Counted from the first letter of the stretch, positions 44,746 to 58,840 are shown. The stretch: DNA of 64,000 nucleotides from Polytrichum commune (GCA_950295325.1 OX485806.1:16492001-16556000), one strand, 5' to 3'. The notes: generated by a model not told the origin, from the letters alone. Numbers and translations: made by a program.

Positions 44746-46767
44746 AGATTTTCCCTCCAGATCTGTGCATAGCGTTTCTCTTCATGTACTTTTTTAACTG
44801 TACTTCTGGTTAATACAACCTATGATTCGTCGACAGATACTCCCCGGAGTCTGCAATTTGTTCCGATGATATTGCCTCGATGAATCTTATCCTTGTTGTC
44901 CATACATGAATTTGAAAGTTGGGACTGGAGCACACAGAACTGAAGTAGATCGGTGACAGTCCTCAGGTATTCCCTTCTCGTTTGGTAACGAGTACGTCTG
45001 TTGGGATTGACTAGTAAAAAGATTGAACAAAAGAAACTCAAATAAGGTATCCATGTCGTGACGGAAGTGGAGTTCTTCTCCCACTTCTAAGTAGAAAGTC
45101 CTCTAAAGAAGGTCGTTTTCCCAGGTAGAATATATATGTGTATACAATTGCCTTCCATTTTTCAAGCATCAAATCGGTTACCATGGTGATCATCCTACTC
45201 AGTCCTGGCCGTTGTCTATTTTCAACCAATTAGGTGTTGCCGTGGCTAACTTACATGGGAGTGGTTTTCCCAATTGGCTTTGGGCGACCATCCACATGTC
45301 GGTTCAAGTTCACCTGCAAGTGCCGCTTCCTTCCCATGGTTCACATTTTATATGAACCGACAATCAATACGATATCGTTTTTTTCCTCCTCTCATCTACT
45401 GGTAGCTAAGAAACTCTCAATTGACAAATCATTTCTTTCCACATCGGCTGACAGGCAGGATGTTTCGAGAATAAGACAAATGTTTGTGGATGATGGCCAC
45501 TTCTGTAATCTCCGCTTCTATAACCTTGTGTTCAAATGAAGGACCTTTTTTAATGGTCAGTTCAGATGGACAGTTTCATTCAACTTGTGAGGTCCATACA
45601 TCAATATGTAGTAAACATTTCTCACTTTCTTATTTTACATCAATTTTACGTCACATTACAACTCCCTATTTCGCATATTCCATTGCTATGTAAAATAAGT
45701 ACGAAGTCAACCTTTTTGTAATTTATATCTCCAGACAGTCTCACAAGTCGGACTTGCTTATGATATGTCATCTCACATTGATGGAGAGAGATGAGATGAT
45801 GCAGTGTCCAGGGAAATTTTTGAGCGCACTTGGTCAAAATCCTAGTGTTTCCAAGTCCAACCAGTTACATGTTGTGATCTTTTGGTGTTTCTTATTAATT
45901 TGAGTTATATTCCATAGATTCCTCTAATATAATGGGTAATTTTCCTGAAGTCTTGAACTTCAACTGATTATTTGTCAAACTCAACTGGTTCATCTGTAAC
46001 TAGCAGTCAGTTGATGAGTTTCAGCCTGCAGGTATATAAACTCCATCTCTCCTTGTGGATTGCACACAGGTGAGCGGTTAGTACAGAGTGAACTATTCTT
46101 TCACCTTTTAGGAATGGACACCATGCGCTGGGTACACAGACCAGCATACCCTCATTTCTGGACTGCCTCTTTCAGGCCCCATATCACAAAACTCGAATTT
46201 GCATATGGTGTTTGGTTGTTTAATTCTAGTGTCATTCTGAAATAAATAACTTAGTTATTATCAAACTACCCAATTGAAGTTACATTTAAATTTAGCAATA
46301 ACTTTTTACCCAAAACTCAAAACTAATTTGAATATGGAACTTCAACACCTATGTAATGTCACCAACACTAAACGTAGACCAAACATTAGTAATAATTCCT
46401 CGTAAGAAAATGTGGGTGTGATAGATTTACAATGTTGCAATTACTATCACTTACTAAGTGATATTTGATCCAAATTTCAATCATTCATGTTAAAATTACA
46501 TCACATAATCCTCAAAATATAGAAAATATATGAATCCTTGTTTCAATAGTTGGAATGGGTTTCATCCAAATTTCAATCATCCATGACTTTACTTGTGAGC
46601 TTGTTCATTAGAAAAAATACCACAGTGACATAAAGTACCATTTGAACTAAATGCGAAGTTTAGTGTACCTTCTTGTATGGTTAAGCCATCACCCTTAAAA
46701 AAAACAAAAAACTCGAACATCGTCTCATTATAAAACTAAAAGCAATGCCTGCCTACTTCAGTGCTTA
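44746..46767. other. Downstream of psaH: no gene recognised
   Basis: AT-rich DNA. It includes the psaH 3' end and the dispersed repeat at 45836-46012 (inverted copy at 29826-30010). The short open frames here have no recognisable domains. Confidence 0.5.
45836..46012. repeat. Dispersed repeat, inverted copy at 29826-30010
   Basis: Begins TCAAAATCCTAGTGTTTCC and ends near CAACTGGTTCATCTGTAAC. It matches the reverse complement of 29835-30003 along its length. Confidence 0.65.
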
Positions 46768-47284
46768 GGGCATCTGTAGTGGATCTAGGTAAAGCTCACT
46801 GCAAACCAAAACCTATCTTTTGACTGACCTAAAATTAGAAACTGAAATTACCATCATTAGAAGCACACCTAAATAAACGTGAGATATTTCTCAAGAAAAA
46901 AGAATTGTAAAAATTTGACGTAGGTGAAATCCCTCATTGAAAACACCACATTTTCAAAATTTAGAGGGAGTGCACCAAATCTTGCTTTAAAATGGAAAGA
47001 TCCTCCCACACTCCCTCCAAATTTTTGACATTTAGAGGGAGTGTGGGAGGATCTTTCCATTTTTAAGCAAGATTTGGTGCACTCCCTCTAAATTTTGAAA
47101 ATGTGGTGTTTTCAATGAGGGATTTCACCTACGTCAAATTTTTACAATTCTTTTTTCTTGAGAAATATCTCACGTTTATTTAGGTGTGCTTCTAATGATG
47201 GTAATTTCAGTTTCTAATTTTAGGTCAGTCAAAAGATAGGTTTTGGTTTGCAGTGAGCTTTACCTAGATCCACTACAGATGCCC
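46768..47284. mobile_element. 517-bp foldback element (PIF/Harbinger-like), TTA duplication
   Basis: The whole element is one near-perfect palindrome. Arms of about 250 bp (46768-about 47018 and about 47034-47284) differ at very few positions around a short centre near 47026. Ends are GGGCATCTGTAGTGG and its complement, flanked by TTA at 46765-46767 and 47285-47287. The 3-bp TTA duplication and the GGGC ends suggest a Tourist-type MITE. It has no coding capacity; transcripts would fold into one long hairpin, a natural small-RNA source. Confidence 0.85.
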
Positions 47285-47287
47285 TTA

Positions 47288-49184
47288 CAGAAGAAGGACA
47301 AACTGTGTGTTTATCACCTTCAAGTACATCAGGAGAAGAGTTCAGCTCCGTCCATGCACTGCAGTTAACTGAGGTGGACTGAGTCATGGTATTTATGTCA
47401 TGAAATGCTTCATATTTCAGACTGTCCATGTTCAGTTTCAACGGTGAATCTTTCCTGCACTGAACACAGTCAGATCACACGTGTCCATGGCCAAAACCAG
47501 TGTTGGTTTACACCGTTTATGGTACATTTCAACCTCCCTAATATCACGCCTGTGTCGACCAAAGTGCACATGATATTAAGGAGGTTTGTAGTGTTGACAT
47601 GGATGCATGATAATAGAGAATTAGTGCAGCATGTGACATCATGGAGTTACACAAAGTCAACATTGCAATAATGGTAATAATGACAACACGGTGTGTGTGA
47701 GCGTGTGGTTTGGATTCTTTGGTGGTTGGTTTTAATGTCAGAACCCACAATATGTAAGAGGGATTTGAATTGTGACAACAAGGAGAGGGATTTGAATTGA
47801 GCACAAACATTATCTAGGGTTTCATGATATAAGAGAGGGAGTGACCTTTCCGAGGGTAATATTACGGAGGTCAAGGTGTCTTTAGTGTCATGTACTATTT
47901 GTGAAGGGCCTAAACTAGATGCCTAGAGGTCTCAAAGCATCACGTTTGCTAATTGCCAATTTGATACTCTTCCTCACCATAAATAACTTTTTATGAGAAA
48001 AAAATATTTGCATTATGATAATTAGCGTAGCACATTGGGATACTTGAGATGATAGATTTACATTTTAGTATGCAAGGGAAGATATTATTGAGCATACTAA
48101 TGACAAGCGTCATATGTTCACATTTCAATATGCAAGAGGAATATATTCTTGAGCATAATAATGCCAAGTGTCATTTGTGTATATTTTCAGTCAACATGTA
48201 GACCATTGTGTAACATAGACATGCACCTCATAACATTATTGAACATATTGATGCCGATATATTATTAGTAAGTGCACTTGAACACCAAGTGTCATGAGGT
48301 ATTGCTAATGATGAAGTTGTTGATCATTAGTGTAACCTAGCAGATGCCTCAGAATAAGGTAAATGACATTATTATGCCAGTGACACTAAATGCCATTTGT
48401 ATTGTAGTATTTTCTTTTGTTTCAATACCATTCATGTATCTATATTGAGGATCTTACTATATTTGATGATATGTTTGTTTTTTATACCATTCAGGTCTAT
48501 ATACCATGTCTGAACATTCGTTCTTAGGTAGTATTGTCCTAATATCAATATGGTCTACATTGGTGTTGAACCAAATAATAACTTGGGCTTACGAATATTT
48601 CTCATGTTGACATACCTACCAAATTTCAAAGTTTGATTGGTATTATAGTCTTGATGATACCCACAAGTAGGTTTTTGTGCTACCATTATTGATGTTGATT
48701 ATTGATACCATGCATTCACTTATATATCAGTCAAACCTACATTCCAAATTAGAATGTTTTGACTTCAAGCACATCACCAATAGATTGTATCTGAGAGTTA
48801 TTTGCAAAAGGTGCATACTATTGTTCAACTACGTTTATTTTGTGTTCTAAGCATTAGATTATATTTCTTACTACTTCAATTATACCCAAATTAAATGTTA
48901 AGTTGTGTGTATGATCGCATCTCACATGTGACATTCACATGTGACACCTATGAATTTGGGGTCTAACAACATCACGGAATAATTCTTTGGGTAGCGAAAA
49001 AAACTATTGGATGTATGAACTCATGTCCATGGCTTAGTCATGTTATCCGAGGTACATGAAGAAACGCATGTTTTTTCCAAGGAGTTTGGGCCAACATACT
49101 ATTCAAAGAGTTCCCAACACACATTCGTGGGAGATCAAACATAGAGCCAAGGTGAAACCCTCGCATGTTTATTTTGAGCATGCC

Positions 49185-49185
<1 letters not shown>
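47288..49185. other. Repeat-rich stretch, no gene
   Basis: About 47506-47920 shares a diverged direct copy with 59500-60020 (for example 'CCAAAGTGCAC.TGATATTA.GGAG'). Two imperfect copies of a roughly 62-bp unit (TATGCAAG..GA.ATATT.TTGAGCATA) lie at about 48050-48174. No coding region was recognised. Confidence 0.5.
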
Positions 49186-49235
<50 letters not shown>

Positions 49236-51103
49236 AACAGATTCTATGCTTACTTACCAGCATAGCTCCTTCTTAGTACATCCTCTTGTTTAGAGGCCAT
49301 ATCATTCTATAACATATCTATAAACCTTCCAAGACCCGGGAGGGTGGGTGGGACCATCCCTCTTGTTCTCATCATTGCAAGATTACTTCTAAGTATTTAC
49401 AAAATGCTTCCACTTGGTATGTGTTCAAAGCATTACTAAAACCTTTGAGTATTCACACCTCTAAGGTTGTAAGCTTTTCAAACCTTAAGTGAAATAAAAC
49501 ATAACATATCCGATACATAACAAGTCACTATCAAAAGAGTAGGTGCCTCTTATTCAAAAAAATATATACTTCAAGTATCATTCACAAGTAAACAAGGCTT
49601 TGTAATAAGCCTTGTACACACAATATTTTTGCATGAAGATGAAATACAAAACCTAAGATGGCCATCCAAAATGTGAAGGGTTTGCCTCACCTGTGCCCAT
49701 GCCACCAAGCAAATCCAAAGAGAGGGTCAGTAACGTACACGAGGTGAATAACAGCAGAACCCAATTATTATCTATGTCACACAAATGAATACGGTAAAAT
49801 CATGCGGTTTGTATCTAAGAATACTTAACAATATTAAGTACTCTACCCGTTCTTTGGCCATTTGAGCTTAGTGTGTAACAATATTGAGGCCGTTAGTGTA
49901 CACCTTCCACAAGTATTCACTAACTCACATTAATCCGAGAAGTTACTTAGGGTAAAACTGCATAAGCGGTTTTAACCTTTGAAAGGAGGTCTCAATACTT
50001 TCCTCACCCTTCATATATGATTAGGTAAATGCTCTCATCCGTGGATCCTTAGTGTGAGATTTATGGTTGAAAACAGTTAGGTAAACCTTACTTAGCCCTA
50101 GAACATTGAGTTCATTAGGGTTATGTTTTTTTACCAAATATGTTCATCTATGGCACAATAAGAACAAAGTATAGAGAGAGTTGGGCATTTCTTGAGTGAA
50201 GCTATGCTTACTTTCAAGCATATTTCTTTCTACAACATCCTCTTGTCAAGAGGCCATTCCATTCTTTCATATATCTATGTATCTATCAAAACCCGGGAGG
50301 GTGGCTGGGATCTTCCCTCCATGTTAGTACATTGCACATTTTAACTTTCACACTTTGGAGCATTTTGAAAATACTTGCAATATGTATAACCTTGGAGTAT
50401 TCACATCACTAAGGTTTGCAAGTGTATATCCTTTCCAAACCAATTTGCAACTTAAGTCCATTATATGCAAAGTCAAGTTTAATATGACAACCTAATATCC
50501 TTTCAAAGTCACTAACAAGGTAGCATTGTAAAACATGCCTTCCAACTTGTGGAATGTTTACTTCCTCTATACACACTATTTCGTAATAAGATGGTATACA
50601 AAACCTAATAAGGCCGTCAAATTTGTGAAGGGTATGCCTCACATGTGTCCATGCCACCAACCAAATCCACGGAGAGGGTTAGTAACGTACACGAGGTGAA
50701 TAACAACATAACCCAATTGTTATCTATGTCACACAAATACATGAGGCATAACCATACATTTTGTATTCCAAAATACTCACTATCCTCAATGAGTATTCTA
50801 CCTGTTCTTTGGCCATTTGAAAATCCACAGCTTGTAGTAAGTCACTTTCACTTCCAACAAGCTCCCACCTTGCTTACCCTAATCACAAACATTACCTAAG
50901 GTAAATTGCTTCCGCGGGTTACTCTTGGAAAGGAAGAACTCAAGTGGGCTTCCTCTTAATATATGATTAGGTAATCATTTAGGACCGTAGATTTGTAGCC
51001 TCATATCTATGGTCGTTTATCCTTAGTTGGCCATTGCCTAGTACTAAGGTAAAACCTTTTAGGGTACATATTACTAAGTGGTGCCAGTTGGTTAAGATCT
51101 TAC

Positions 51104-51148
<45 letters not shown>
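49186..51148. repeat. Tandem repeat, about 950-bp unit, with (GA)n tracts
   Basis: Two direct copies run from a GA-rich start (49186-49231; reduced to TAGAGAGAG near 50172). Each passes CATCCTCTTGT..AGAGGCCAT and ACCCGGGAGGGTGG to GCCTCAC.TGTG.CCATGCCACC (about 49684 and 50636) and ACGTACACGAGGTGAATAAC. A third GA tract (51106-51148) marks the next unit start. The same sequence, inverted, is present at 61405-63659. Confidence 0.7.
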
Positions 51149-51149
<1 letters not shown>

Positions 51150-54083
51150 GTTCGACCCACCATTGGTATTATGCCCACTGGGCATAATAACAGTGGTGCA
51201 TGACTACTAACCCCTCTTGGGGTGGGCATGGACCGAGTCAACGTTGAATCTATCGGTAGCCTTGACATACCTTAACAAAAGGTAAATCCCCCCACATGAT
51301 CTTTTTGCAGTTGATTGCACAAACTTTGAATTCACATTTAAAGTCATCTTGGTCCATCCGTACATTTTATGAATAGTAAAAGGAGATATTATACAAATTA
51401 AATGATATTCCGGTAAAGTTGGAATAAGTTAAAGTCTAGAATGTTGAATTCTATCATAAAATTTTACGATAGGACTATATGGTAAAATCCTCCTATAGAA
51501 TATGCAAGGTTGATTATGATAATGTTATAGCAGTCGTTTTCATTATATTTTCACTCTTCAACATTTATTTGATTTTTTCCATCATATTCTAGTAGCATAA
51601 CATTCAAGCAATTAGTAAGGAGTCACATTTCTCCCATCAAAAGTGTGTCAACAGATCCGTCCATAGAGTTGAAGCGGCCAAAAGGTCCAGATTCTAAAAA
51701 TCTATCCATATTTACTTAAATATGAGTTAATTGCAAATGTGGCTTAAAATATCATAATGTGCATACCTCATCCACATAAAGCTCCTAATACCATTTCTCG
51801 GCATCCAAATGGAAGGATATTGTGTATATTTGGGATGTTGACACCGACCAACACCAACCCTCCAAACACCTTGTTCTACCCTTGCTATGGCGGTGTTGAA
51901 CCTTTCATTTACACAAAGAATGTGGACAAAACTTTGAGAAGACTTTGGATTTCTTTAGAGGTCATGCTAGGAACCTTTTTTTTCTAATGCTCCATCCAAT
52001 CTATGAGATCAAAGCCATTCATCGAAAAGTGAGCTTGTCGATAAACAACACAACATAATCTAATGTAGTCTTGCAAGTGAGATGCGGCATGACGGTGGAT
52101 AGTTGTGTGGCCTACATTCTTCAACACATGTTCATGAAAATGTCAGAGACAAAATTACTATGTTTTAGGTTCACATATGAACAAGCAGCTATGATCAAGG
52201 TGAAGTGCCCCTTGTTCACACCAACACCAGAGGTTGGCGCTTAGAATCAAAAGTATGCAATGTCCACATGTATGCATGTTTGACAAAAGTTCATGTTTCA
52301 CAGCTTTGTGTCCAACTCTTTATCAAAAGCTTCATCCCCTAGGTTTTTTGGAAAGTTTGAAATCAACTTGTTCCCCACAATGACATGTGGTCAAATAAGA
52401 AGTTGCATCATGTGTTGTGTTGCTAAAATATGACATGAATTCAATGAATCAAGACCACACCATGATGCTCGAAGCCTATGAGCACGCCCTTAGTATGGCC
52501 AAGTTTTCTTTTTTTAAAGTAAATTGTGATGCATAACATTATTCAGTTGCTATCAAACGTTTCATTCTAATAATAACAATACATTGTTTCACCCAAAATT
52601 TTCAATGTGAAAGTGTCAATGCAATGCTTTGTTATGAGAATAAACATAGTATACTTCTAAATTAAAATTGGCTTATTCTTGGCCCCGCCTAGCGTACAAA
52701 GTCAGCTAAATTATGTTATGTCTTGCATGGGGAGCTAGACAACTTCTTTTATTTGTGTTAGGGAGGACTTAGGATTGGTGTGCAAAGCTCAAACTCTTTC
52801 AATGGGGTTAGAGCCAATTTAAACTATAGTGAAGAAGTGCACTGGTCAAGAATTTTAGGGGAGTGGAGCAATATGATTGGCTACAAAATGGGGTCTTCAC
52901 CGGCCGGGGTTCACACCCTAGCCAAGACTTCTCTGATGGGGAACTTCAAACACATATGAAAAAATGACATGGATGCCAACATGCCAACACTTTTTGCTAG
53001 GGAAAACACTCCTAAGGTCAAGTTTCTTGGGCAACCTCGAACATGTGAATAAGAAACTTGATCTCCAGAGAACTCTAACTCAAGTTTTTTTATTATTATT
53101 ATTTTAGGTTATCTACCATATGAACCGTTGCCTCGAATAGCCTTGTTTTGGGTGGAAATTCTTGACATAATGATTCACTTTCTTCACCTTAGTCTAAACA
53201 GGGCCTTATTCTCTCTTGACTAGCTTCTCGCTTGTTTGGGCGGATGTTGGTTGTGTGCTACCTTTTGTAATAATAATAATAAGCAACCCATTTGTGCCCA
53301 AAAAATGTTGGTTGGGGGGGGGGGGGGGGATACATGTATCAATCATGTTTGGCAAAAAAAATATATATAAACCATGGTTCAAGAGAATCGTTCTTTGTCC
53401 TTTCCATTCAGTAATCGACATGAATTCAAATGCTCTCAATAGAGATAACATTAAAGTTTTAAAAAAAAATAAGGGAGGAGAACTCCTTTAAATGCTTCTA
53501 TTTTGAGGTTGAGAGCCCTTGAGAACAAAATTTAGTTCTTTCCTTGAGTTTGATTTTATTTGGAGAGTACACAAGAGGCGAGAGGAGCAAGGAGTGCTTG
53601 AATAAGCAAGCATGTGCACATAGATGATAAAGAAAATGACAAGATTCTTTGGTTATATAAAGATGGAACATGTTGACGTTGAACACTAAAAAGAAATCCT
53701 TAAAGCCTTTTTGATTACACTCAAACAATGACCATTAGAGGGTTTCAAGCCCCGTTGATCCCCATACTTTCCAACTAACTATAAAATCTCAAGAATATTA
53801 CCCAAACACAAACCCTAACAAATTCATGGCCCAACTGAAGTTATGAACAAGGTGAGTAATGTTATGGGAGAGGCAAAAGAAGAAAAATCACCGTAAGATT
53901 TTCACTTGGAGGATTTCTTGGCATGAACAAGTATGTATTCTCTAAAACTCTCTTTCCTTCTTTGAAGGTGGTCCTTGCTACAATCGTGTGCAATTCCATG
54001 GCTCTCCGATTCCACCTATGTTTGACTTTGGTTTCATCGTTAGATTATGGCTTGTGTTTCTAGTGATTGGCTTCCAAGTGGCC
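51149..54083. other. Intergenic DNA, nothing recognised
   Basis: No gene or well-defined element seen. A G16 run lies at 53314-53329. Short open frames such as 51757-51987 and 53216-53491 have no family features. Confidence 0.45.
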
Positions 54084-54086
54084 TAA

Positions 54087-54409
54087 AGGTGAGTTTCCAT
54101 GTAGGCTGCTCGCCCACTAGATTATGGATAATAGTGGGTAGGAGGTGTCCTCATGTAGATAAGCGAAGGCAACCAACTAACCACGTTATGGGGGCCTACT
54201 AGAATGTGGAGGGCCGTGGCCTTGGGCCGCTAGACTTCCCTGCACCCACCAAACACTTGAAATAGCAATAGTTGGTTGACACATACAACCATTGAACACT
54301 TGAAATAGTAACAATTGATGGGCACATACAAACACCATCATATTCCATCTACATTTGTCCTTATTCCCACCATAATCTAGTGGGTGAGCGATCTGCATGA
54401 GAACTCACT
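54087..54409. mobile_element. MITE, about 323 bp, long inverted ends, TAA duplication
   Basis: The left end (AGGTGAGTTTCCATGTAGG, then CGCCCACTAGATTAT) and the right end (ATAATCTAGTGGGTGAGCG, then GCATGAGAACTCACT) are inverted over about 39 bp. TAA lies on both sides (54084-54086 and 54410-54412). It is the same family as the short element at 872-964. Confidence 0.7.
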
Positions 54410-57400
54410 TAAGTATGCTACTTATTAACATTCCACACTATTTTTGCATATTTATTACCTTAGTAACTATATACATCATTTACTCATTTAGTGTGGTTGC
54501 TACAAGGATGACAAACAAAGTTACAAGTTTTTTATGATTTGAATTTGACCCAAGGTAATTTGCAAGGGTAAAGAGGCAATGTACACACAAAGGCAACCTA
54601 ATTGCACATATGAGTGGACAAGTCAAGTCATCACACGAGGTGGGGGCCACCACTTTCCCCTTCTGCCAGCTAGGAACCTCCACTGCTCTGGACAATGACA
54701 AACAACCTTTTCACATGCCAGCTGGTGGATGCTCTCACTCCACGTCAGCTCACCTGTAATAGTTGTAACTTATACATGATTCTCGTTCCCTGTCCCAGCA
54801 AGGACTCACCCAATCCTTATAAATATTGTTCCAACACAAAACAATACAGTGCAATATCGGATAGACTTTTGAAGTAACAAGTAAAGGTAGCGTCACTTCA
54901 CCCTAAGGCATGCGGGTGTTATTCGGTTGTTGTTCTTATATTGGACACCTATATTTGATCGGTGTCAAATATATAAAGAACAAAACATCGTAAAGACACA
55001 TATTTAAAAGGGATTAGACAAAGTCTTTGGATTTTATTAACTAATGTATGCTCAATAGTGCACACAATTGGGTGGACCTATGTATACAGTAAAGGAAACC
55101 ACAAAACATGCATTTCTAATCACCGTAACTAAAGTAGGGAAGATATGATTTTCAATTTGATTTTTGTTGATGTTTCATCGTGGATTTTCTAATGTGGTAC
55201 ATGCTTGGTGACATATGTATGATTGATAAAAGATGAAGAATAAGAAAATCTAACCGAAGAACGTGGGATTAACTAAGATTTAAGTTGTTTTGGATTTATG
55301 CATATATTTTGTAAATTGAGAAAACTACATAATATGGTGGTTGACAAACAATGGAATACAAGCATATGTGTTGTTGTTGTTTGATGTTTTTGTCCTCACA
55401 AATGCACATCATATATAGCTCTACTAATGCAACACAAATTTTAAAACGTAAATATGATCAAAAGAACATGGAAACTACTGTTTATATATATAAACTAGAT
55501 AAACCCACGTAACTTGTTAGTAGTAATTGCACTCAAATACTTATATTGGTCATCGATTATCTAGTTGCTCACGGCTATGGGGCCACTACGGGTACTTTCC
55601 TTACCACTTTACCGTAAATAAGGAGTTTATGATATTTGGTGTCACTTATTATCCTGAGTTTCACAATGCTATTGTTTTTTAACAACCAATGACTTACAAT
55701 GTCCAAACAACCAATTTGACCAAGTTTGCTCGTAAGGAGTGAGACCTATAGTAAATAAGTAAGCACTACATGAATCTAAAAGAGTAGACGATGCTAACTA
55801 ACATAAACGGTGTAGCTCTCTTTCATTGGATGTACGGTTTATGGTTTGTTATAAAAGTATGTTTCAAATCCATACTAAAAAAAATGTGATAAAGGATTCA
55901 CAATTCTTGTACACCCTAATGGTATTTAGTGTGACATGGCTAATATTGTCTCTTAACTTATCGTAGGGCCTATCTCAATTACACTAATAACCAACAAGGT
56001 TGACCATTAGTATAATCACATGGCACTTGTCATGCACCATAATATCTTCCTCTTTGCCTTGTTGCTATGTGAAATTCGTCATATACATGGACACGTTACC
56101 TTCTTGTATAGTAAAACACATAAACTATCAGCTCCAACACTTCAATGTGCTACACTAAATGTCAAAATTTTAATAATTTTGCACTTCAAAGAGTTGATTG
56201 TTTTGACAAATAATGTCATGTTGACGAGTAGCGGACGTGACACTTCTAAACCTCTGGCACGGGTAGATCACTTAGTGCATTTTAAAAACGACGTGCAACA
56301 TAATATAGAGAGGATTAAAATCATTTGAAATAAAAATTATAAAGGAATTCCAAATAATGAAGGGGCCATTAAATGTAGACAATCCCATTATAAGTAAGTT
56401 AGATGGACATAAAACGTGGGCCATTATTTTTTGTAAAATTAATATAGGGGCTGAAGATAAGGATCCTAGAAGGATCCTATGTGTTTTCATCATAACAGTG
56501 TTTGCAATGGTATTACTTTGCTACAGTCTCCTATGTATTTTCTTCATAACTTTGTTTGCAATGGTATTACTGTTTACACCCTTCTTTGTTTCCATGCTTT
56601 CCCTCAACACTCGTCAATTGCGTTAGGAAGTAGATTAGCTTTTATTACTTAAAAAGAATATAGAGTACAAAAAATTCCAGTGACTTGGACAATATAAGTA
56701 ATGGAAGAGTGCAAACAAATGGGCCATTTTTGAAATTTAAGTAATTATAGGGAGGCTTTAATTCAACCCTTGAAGGTAAATAGCCCCAAAAGAAAAAACC
56801 CCCAGCCGCACGTGGTGCATAAAAATGCCTTAGAGTGATCTACCCTTGACCTCTGGACATCCAGTCAAGGTCCTTTGCAAATAGTGCACGTGACACAAAA
56901 TACCATAAAACAATGTAGTGGGGCAACATCGGAGCCGAGTAAGTCACAATCAATTTCAAGTGGCCTAAGAGCAACAGAAATAAGTTGCCACGTTTCAAAG
57001 ATTTTATGCAGAAGTGTGCATATTACTGCTATGTACAATTACCCAATTCAATGTTCATGTGCAAGAATCCTTGATGCATATGTACTCTACCGAAAGATGG
57101 AATTATCACATACAAGTGTACCTTTCATCCATCCAACATAGACCCTTGACCCCATATAAGTTTTTAGCCGATTCACCTCGAATGAAATGGGCTAACTTGA
57201 GATCTTTAAGGCTAATTCATGTGTCAAATCAATCTTAAAAAGTAACCTCGTGGATGCATTTTGTTTGTGGGCTTTCTATTGGACGAACGAGAGGTACATT
57301 CATATGCCATAATTCTATGTACCTTACATGTTTTAAGGAACGCGTGACTCATGTGCATTGTGGTCACTTGCTCTCTAATGTGGCTAGCTAGTTCAAGATG

Positions 57401-57940
57401 TTAATTCGGCTTCAAGCACATTTAAATTGGCCACGTTTTGATGTTATCTATATCACTTGTGAAGTTGCCGTTCCAAACATACAAGCCTAGCATGCATCTT
57501 TGCGTATGATCACTTTCATTCATGAACCCTAATCGAGCTCATAAACATTTTTCAACAAACTTTTCATGTTCCGAGGTTCTTGTGCTTCGAACAAGCATCC
57601 ATGATGACGAATTCCGCACATTTCAATCCGAAGCGGAAGGCCAATTTGGGTGTGATTATACAAAGTCACGAGGATAAGCTCATGAAGTTGAATATTGTTA
57701 TGACGGTTGACGAAACATTCTTTTTTTTCATGGCAATGCTTAAAACGTGATGCAATGCACAAATATTTTTAACCGTGTTGGGGCCACTTCCACACAAATC
57801 ACAACTCCTCACAAACAAAGTTCCAAAACACAATACATGTTTGTTGAATCGGTTTTAAAGACCACGTGACACTTGAATAATCACACTACTATGTCACTTT
57901 ATACACATACTAAGCTCAAAGTGCCCCCCCCCCCATTATT
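54410..57940. other. Intergenic DNA with dispersed repeats
   Basis: No gene recognised. About 54940-55090 is a member of the dispersed family seen at 27480, 27890 and 60410. A promoter-like stretch (CACGTCAGC at about 54741, CTTATAAATATTG at about 54817) is not followed by any coding region I can identify. Confidence 0.45.
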
Positions 57941-57949
57941 ATGAATACA

Positions 57950-58840
57950 ATTTGGTTGGATATACCAAGAGTACACGAATTTCAATCGCACATTTCCCAC
58001 CAACCTTTTTCCTCGTTTAAAAGTGGTTACATAGCGGGTTATTCATCTTGGTGCTCCAATGACCAATACTTTCATCCCAATTACATAAATGGCTAGAAAA
58101 TGACGACATAGACAAAATACTATCAAATGACTTTTGGACAAATCCCGCCATCATAGATAAGCAAAAAACATGCTTAATAAAATTCCGCACTGGACAATAT
58201 ATGGGCAACTCCCGGAAACAACTTTTCTTTGGCAGAGAAGCCTTCCCATCAAGAACATGTCCCATTTGTAACTCAACAGATGCGGACACGTGGTTGCACG
58301 TACTACTTAAATGCAAACAACAACACATCCATGCACTAATAATAAAAAGACATATTATGTATTATAGGCCATCCATATAACCAACCCCCCCCCCAAAAAA
58401 AAAAAAAAAAAACCCTACACCTGATATCACCATACAGTTCATCGAACTCACATACTGCAATGATAGATTCGCCACTGAAACCCTAGACAGAAAAATCACA
58501 AAATACCAACCACTCATAAACAACATCATAGCAAAGGGTTGGAATGTAGCCCCACTCATGGTACTAGTCGCAGGAGCAAGAGGCACAACACATATCCCAT
58601 CAATGAAAAAACTAGAAACAACGCTCACAATCCCCATCACGAAAATCAAAAACACGTTTAAACAAATTAACATAATCGCCACACAATATGCATACTCCAT
58701 ATTAGTCCACAAATGAAGGCTAGAAAATCGACAAACTATTAATGATCTCCAAGACCCCGCATAAATAAATAATACCTCCAAACCAACACAGATCCCCCCT
58801 CCCCCCCCCCCCCCACTAACTACCTCAAAACAAGGCTCAT
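57950..58840 (+). pseudogene. LINE (non-LTR retrotransposon) ORF2 C-terminal relic
   Basis: Plus-strand reading gives SLIDKQ-type residues, then LIKFRTGQYMGNSRKQLFFG and REAFPSRTCPICNSTDADTW. The next residues, LHVLLKC, complete a C-x2-C...H-x4-C zinc finger typical of LINE reverse transcriptases. After an interruption comes IQFIELTYCNDRFATETLDR, then KGWNVAPLMVLVAGARG and THIPSMKKLE. Between the two blocks a large part of the normal coding region is missing and replaced by C10 then A18 (58385-58412). Further stops follow (after ILVHK), then a long C run near 58793-58814. It is clearly dead. Confidence 0.75.

Noticed and set aside
54690-54880. Promoter and first exon of an unknown gene (TATAAATA at about 54819)
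   Set aside because: The TATA-like stretch is suggestive, but no coding region, splice pattern or family match follows.
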